Assembly (NCBI RefSeq): GCF_041381155.1
Contig: NC_091142.1
Location: 40,597,604 to 40,661,603 of the forward strand
Length of the DNA: 64,000 nt
Source of the DNA: Argopecten irradians
Taxonomy: Eukaryota > Mollusca > Bivalvia > Pectinida > Pectinidae
Direction of reading: 5' to 3'
Under the pieces are notes generated by a model, which worked only from the letters and a program-made list of their open reading frames with translations, made no database searches and was not told the origin of the DNA. A program made the position numbers and the translations under genes. Positions 59,247 through 64,000 of this stretch are shown in pieces (the first letter of the stretch is position 1; the number at the start of each line of letters is the position of its first letter).

Positions 59247-59386
59247 GATAATACGGAGGGGTTACGAGATCCCAAAACAACGTGGGTATAGTTCAATTTT
59301 CGTCACAATCACCTTAAGATAGGACTAATCGCTGGTTAATTGTACTTTACCAAAGTCATTTTGGGATCTCGAATCCCCCGTATTAT
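59247..59386. mobile_element. MITE, ~140 bp, inverted repeats ATAATACGG...GAGATCCCAAAA
   Basis: Left ataatacggaggggttacga followed by gatcccaaaa; right ttttgggatctcgaatcccc followed by cgtattat, its inverse with a few mismatches. Non-coding. Confidence 0.7.
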
Positions 59387-59650
59387 ACATGATCATTAAA
59401 AAAAATCACAAGTCTTTTCCTGAAATTAAACTTGATAATATAAAGCGCATATATCAAGTTGGCTGTTATGAAAGTTTTCTTACGTATCATACATATACTG
59501 AATACAGTTTGACTGAGTTACCATCATTTTGTTGATTAAAATTTTGTTTGTTTCTCTGAGTTTCATGTCTTTTTTTTAATTAGCAGCTATAGCCATAGAC
59601 ATTAATTATAAGACCTTATATAAAACTTATCTTAATTATAAGACCTTATA

Positions 59651-60887
59651 TTTACACTTGCTAGGCTTGGTCACTATACGCTAATACTAGCCGATTTTGT
59701 TTACCATAACTGCATGGTAACATTGAACTTTGAACTTGCGTATGAAAATGTTCTGTGCAACGTAAAAGGACTACTTTTTTTAAAATGTTTACATTTTGAC
59801 GCAACATTACGTGTATATTGATTTTTTTCATAGAATTTTGGAAAAATGTAAACGATATATACATGTTTTATATTTATATATGATTCAAACAATTTTTAAA
59901 TTAACAATTGTATAAAGAAACGGAAAAATATCCCGACCGGGGCGACGTGCTTTCATTTTTGTTAAAAATGATGGTTGTCTAATGTAAACATTACCTCTGT
60001 GCCTATGTTCGTCCTACGATCGAGTCTTTGGGATGGACGGGCGTGAGACCCTCTGATAGAGGTCAGTTATAAACATATCCTCTTGTCTTTGTTCTTTGAG
60101 AATTTAATCATGTGTATTATAAAACATGCACCGCTAATAATCCACGTGTTGACAGTTACGCGTCACCACAAATACATTGTACATATCCATCGAACACAAG
60201 TGAATTTGTTTCATCTATCGATGGCGATATGGATCTAAGCGTAGATTATATAATCACATGGCTCCCAAGGATGTAATATCGTCAGGTCAGACGACATCTC
60301 AAACACATTGAGCTACTTGAAAATCGGTGTTTAGCCAACTTCGGCAAACTCAAGTGTGTAAGCGTGCGTCAGCTTCGCCTCGCTGCACAATAACGGTCAC
60401 AGAGTTCACACATGTGGCCGTGTACAAATTCTTTATGTTATTACGCTATATATTAACTTTTAGCAAAATTGAATTATATATTTAAAGTTCTGATCTGATT
60501 AAATAAAATTATCTCTGAAATTTACTTTGTTTGTCATGTTTATTTTACACTAAAATATTGAACTTTTTTGTCTTCGCGGATGAATAATTCTACCTTACGT
60601 GAAGCGTCATCATTCGCTGTTCAATTGAGTAAGCTCCTCCCACTTTTGACCGACTTTTATTGAATAATTACGTCACTTTCAAATGACGATTTTATTGCAT
60701 AAAATATAAATATAAAGTCGTGTGAGTGTAAATATAGGGATTGTATTTCGTTTTTATGTTAACCATGCTTGTATGGAGCAATTCCTCTAAGAATATATTC
60801 AATATGGGGCGCTAACGCGCCCCATAGAATATATTCTTAGAGGAATTGCTCCATACAAGCATGGTTAACATAAAAACGAAATCCAAT
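59651..60887. mobile_element. 1.24-kb insertion flanked by GACCTTATA direct repeats
   Basis: gaccttata occurs at 59642-59650 and 60888-60896, on either side of sequence not belonging to the 30-bp repeat. The right end is a 148-bp palindrome. No coding frame and no inverted repeat between the two ends. The direct repeats could be a target duplication or simply repeat units. Confidence 0.5.
60740..60887. repeat. 148-bp near-perfect palindrome
   Basis: Arms of about 71 bases: attgtatttcgtttttatgt, taaccatgcttgtatggagc, aattcctctaagaatatatt, and their inverse, meeting at ggggcgc taac gcgcccc. Only one substitution (ttgta/ttgga) and a two-base difference near the centre (ttcaatatgg versus ttctatgg) interrupt it. 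Confidence 0.95.
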
Positions 60888-60959
60888 GACCTTATATAAA
60901 ACTTATCTTAATTATAAGACCTTATATAAAACTTATCTTACAACATGTCTGGATATTAT

Positions 60960-61145
60960 TTAACCACAAGTCTTCCACCTCTTGGTCGCAAGTTCAAATT
61001 TCATGTTAGGCAGTAAGATACTGACTATAGCATGATGGGTTTTATTCCGAGTACTCTGGCTTCCATCAACATCTTAAACCTGGCATGTCCTTATATGATC
61101 CTGACTGTTATAAGAGGATGTTACACTAACCAATCCAAACTTTAA
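60960..61145 (-). mobile_element. SINE-core fragment, inverted
   Basis: gagtactctggcttccatca, acatcttaaacctggcatgt and ccttatatgatcctgactgt are the reverse complement of the core seen at 45233-45320. Confidence 0.5.
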
Positions 61146-61762
61146 TTCAAATAAAGAAAACCCTAATAGGAACTTACAAAGGGAGTATGTATGTTGATGT
61201 TTTAGTAAATTATGTCTATATAGAGTAGACAGTGAGCTGTGCCAACTATACTGTTACTGCTGTAAGCTTCTGGGAATATAGAAAAAGATGTTTAAGTAGC
61301 TTATCTGTACATCATGATGTATTAACTTTATTGATTTGTTATATTAGAGCGTAAAAATCCACAGAAAAAAATAAATCGGTCAGAGTGATGTTGGAACATG
61401 GACAAAATATTGACTACCATGGTGATCAGTCATTAAGTATTAATGTGACTGTAAGGTAAAGTATATTGCTTCTGATGTTAATAAATAGTAAAAAATGGTA
61501 ACATATATGTACAGATGCAATACAACATGTTTTATGGTCAAATTCACATGCCAAATCATTTGAAATTGAACATATATAGATGTGTAATTGAAATATCGAC
61601 TTATTTTACTTAAAAAGAATAAATCCTATCACATTTTCTTTTCCGTGATATATAGGACATGAAAAGCTCCATCCACCTACCCATTATAATTAGTTATTTC
61701 GGCATCATAGCCACAATGCAACCATATTGCAGACTTCAGTTTTCTTTTACTAAAATATCTTC

Positions 61763-62046
61763 GACATATAAGTTTTTACGGTATGTATTCTGAGGTGTTG
61801 ATATCCCATTTTCCCTTGGCTTGTGGAAAGACATATAAGTTTTTACGGTATGTATTCTGAGGTGTTGATATCCCATTTTCCCTTGGCTTGTGGAAAGACT
61901 TATAAGTTTTTACGGTATGTATTCTGAGGTGTTGATATCCCATTTTCCCTTGGCTTGTGGAAAGACTTATAAGTTTTTACGGTATGTATTCTGAGGTGTT
62001 GATATCCCATTTTCCCTTGGCTTGTGGAAAGACTTATAAGTTTTTG
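61763..62046. repeat. 67-bp minisatellite, first array (~4 units)
   Basis: Unit gacttataagtttttacggt, atgtattctgaggtgttgat, atcccattttcccttggctt, gtggaaa. Nearly identical units. The same unit forms a second array at 63506-63829. Confidence 0.95.
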
Positions 62047-63505
62047 ATGCTGTGAAACAGCATTCTTAGGTACGCTCAGACAGCCTGTGCACATCAAAAC
62101 AATGAAACCACTCTGCGACGAAAATTAAAAGTTGTTTTGTTCATTTCACGTAATACTTGATGGTATGAAAAAATAAAACCCCAATATTCAAAACCACAGA
62201 CATGTAATTTGTACATACGTATACACCATGGTTGGAGTGTTTTAAGTGTTCAGTTGGGACTCTATGATATTTGTATTACTCCGAGAACACTGATCTCCCG
62301 AAAATCACGAACAACGCCTTCTTCGCTGTCTTCCTCCGCGACAGACTTTCGGTAGATTTTGGATTGTGTATGTTATTTAAATTTTACGTAATTCATGCTA
62401 ATAATCGATTATTGTAATCAAATGTTAGGAAGGTAATTGCAAAAGAATGTTCTTATAACGTTTATAAAGTTTTTTGTGTTGGTTGTATTGACGAACTATA
62501 TCCGAGATATTATTGCGCAGTAAATAGTTTTGAGTACGTGCCTCCTCCCTTGATCTGTCACTGGGAGTTTTGTCTTTGGTTTGTAGACAACTGCTGTATA
62601 TTGAAAGGGAAAAAGTACCAAATCTATCAACATAAACTTATGAAATATAATAATAATACATATCTATTTATGTACGAGCAACTTGAAGTGACAAATGAAC
62701 TTATATTGACGTGTAATGTACGGTAGCCTTATGAAGACTTGCTAAAGTCCGATGTATTGCAGGAAGTTTTCTTGATGATAGCACCCCTGTGAATTCAAAA
62801 GAAATTTGACTTTTATAAGTAACCAGTTACTGTTAGGCTTACGAATACTTGCTAAAGTCCGATACATTACATGAAGTTTTCTTGATGTTAACGGCTAGCG
62901 TTCGTGTGAATTTAAAAGAAATCCGAGTGATATACGTAATGAAATAATGTACCTTTTATTTGGCAAAAGTATCTGGCCATGATTTATTAGTCAAAAAGTC
63001 GTCAAAGTAACCCATGTTAGTTTTCTAAAAAGGAAACCAGAACATATCCGGAAATGGTAATATTTCTAATGTTATATTTTTCCGAAAGTATTCTTCAATG
63101 TTAAGTGGATATTAAGATACGAAAATGTTTACTTTTTTTTTCTTTAAAGAGAAATTGATGAAATTGATAATTTAGCAATTAAGAAAGAATTATAAAAAAA
63201 ATGATACTCAGATTCTAACGGTTTCATTGGTGTTGAAATCGTTATTTCAAAAATAATTTAGAAATAAAATTTATTAATAGTTATTTCAGGATAATAAGTT
63301 ATTCAACTTATTGTTCTTGAAAAACTTCAAATATCATAAAATAAATACGGTATATCGTAAATATTTTTTATTAAACTCCGAAATTCAACACTGCACACTT
63401 ATATATAGTTTACTAAATTCTATATTTAAATGAAAGCCAACTTCTTTATTCCTTTGTTTGAGTCCTTCATTCACAGCATCTATGAGTGGCCTTGGCACTT
63501 TGATT

Positions 63506-63829
63506 ACAGTATGTATTCTGAGGTGTTGATATCCCATTTTCCCTTGGCTTGTGGAAAGACATATAAGTTTTTACAGTATGTATTCTGAGGTGTTGATATC
63601 CCATTTTCCCTTGGCTTGTGGAAAGACTTATAAGTTTTTACGGTATGTATTCTGAGGTGTTGATATCCCATTTTCCCTTGGCTTGTGGAAAGACTTATAA
63701 GTTTTTACGGTATGTATTCTGAGGTGTTGATATCCCATTTTCCCTTGGCTTGTGGAAAGACTTATAAGTTTTTACAGTATGTATTCTGAGGTGTTGATAT
63801 CCCATTTTCCCTTGGCTTGTGGAAAGACT
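63506..63829. repeat. 67-bp minisatellite, second array (~5 units)
   Basis: Same unit and orientation as 61763-62046, 1.46 kb away; the spacer between the arrays is unrelated sequence. Confidence 0.95.
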
Positions 63830-64000
63830 GCTCAGATCAGTTTTAAAACTACTCATAAAAACTAGAACAAATATTGTTCAGAATTGCATTTTGTTTCAAT
63901 TTCATAAAAGAGTTTGTTTTGATTTGTCCAAAGTTAGACCTTTTATATTTTTAAGTTTTCATAATCTTAAAATGTTTAAATTAATAAATCTGTTTTTGCA

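Larger units (their letters stand above)
59605..60940. repeat. 30-bp tandem repeat split by an insertion
   Basis: ttaattataagaccttatat and aaaacttatc form a ~30-base unit present about 1.5 times at 59605-59650 and about twice at 60888-60940. The sequence between (59651-60887) is inserted. Confidence 0.75.
58667..64000. other. Right end of window: no further gene recognised
   Basis: AT-rich sequence with a MITE (59247-59386), an insertion with a palindrome (59651-60887), an inverted SINE-core piece (61020-61140) and two 67-bp arrays. The second BED exon must lie here or beyond, but I could not identify it. Confidence 0.55.

Overview
This window is animal nuclear DNA, most likely from a bivalve mollusc. 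The coding sequence is split into short exons with GT/AG junctions. The introns are AT-rich and full of minisatellites and small DNA transposons. Several dispersed repeats resemble ones common in bivalve genomes (a family starting AGCTCACCTGGT, a family starting GTCACCCTAACGAAG, and SINE-like pieces with an 'ACGTGCCAGGTTT' core). The bivalve assignment is an inference; the window contains no rRNA, tRNA or mitochondrial marker.

Two protein-coding genes face each other (convergent). On the + strand, positions 341-20661 hold 20 exons of EIF4ENIF1 (4E-T, the eIF4E transporter and P-body scaffold). Only the N-terminus, including the eIF4E-binding motif, is missing, because it lies left of the window. 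Every exon junction I assigned keeps the reading frame. The 3' UTR runs to about 22.3 kb. On the - strand, 13 exons between 51519 and 32089 encode an ANKRD13A/B/D-type protein with ankyrin repeats, the ANKRD13 (GPCR-chaperone) domain and four ubiquitin-interacting motifs at the C-terminus. Its first exon, about 30-40 residues, was not found. A single BED-zinc-finger exon on the + strand (58504-58666) lies just inside a hAT-like terminal sequence (58209) and is probably transposase-derived.

The most unusual feature is the density of tandem arrays, at least nine in 64 kb, and what two of them are made of. The 50-bp array in the EIF4ENIF1 intron (17.86-19.84 kb, about 40 units) is an amplification of the 3' splice site and the first 26 bases of the following exon. 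The 51-bp array in the ANKRD13 gene (41.47-43.98 kb) is an amplification of the end of an exon plus its GTAAGT 5' splice site. So the two neighbouring genes carry opposite kinds of splice-junction minisatellite, and use of a decoy site would introduce a stop codon in either gene. Other arrays are a 78-bp unit in EIF4ENIF1, a 46-bp unit in the presumed ANKRD13 3' UTR, a 4.8-kb G-run array of about 100 units, a 36-bp array of about 49 units, a purine-rich array split by a transposon, and two arrays of one 67-bp unit.

Mobile elements include MITE-like elements with recognisable terminal inverted repeats (11333, 12311, 26783, 32887, 59247), a transposon with long inverted repeats inserted in the splice-donor array (41854-43127), an insertion with a 14-bp inverted repeat in the splice-acceptor array (16814-17867), a 148-bp near-perfect palindrome (60740), two opposite copies of the AGCTCACC family, a decayed LINE end (26.5 kb) and SINE pieces. 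The remaining space is AT-rich intron or intergenic DNA in which I see no gene.
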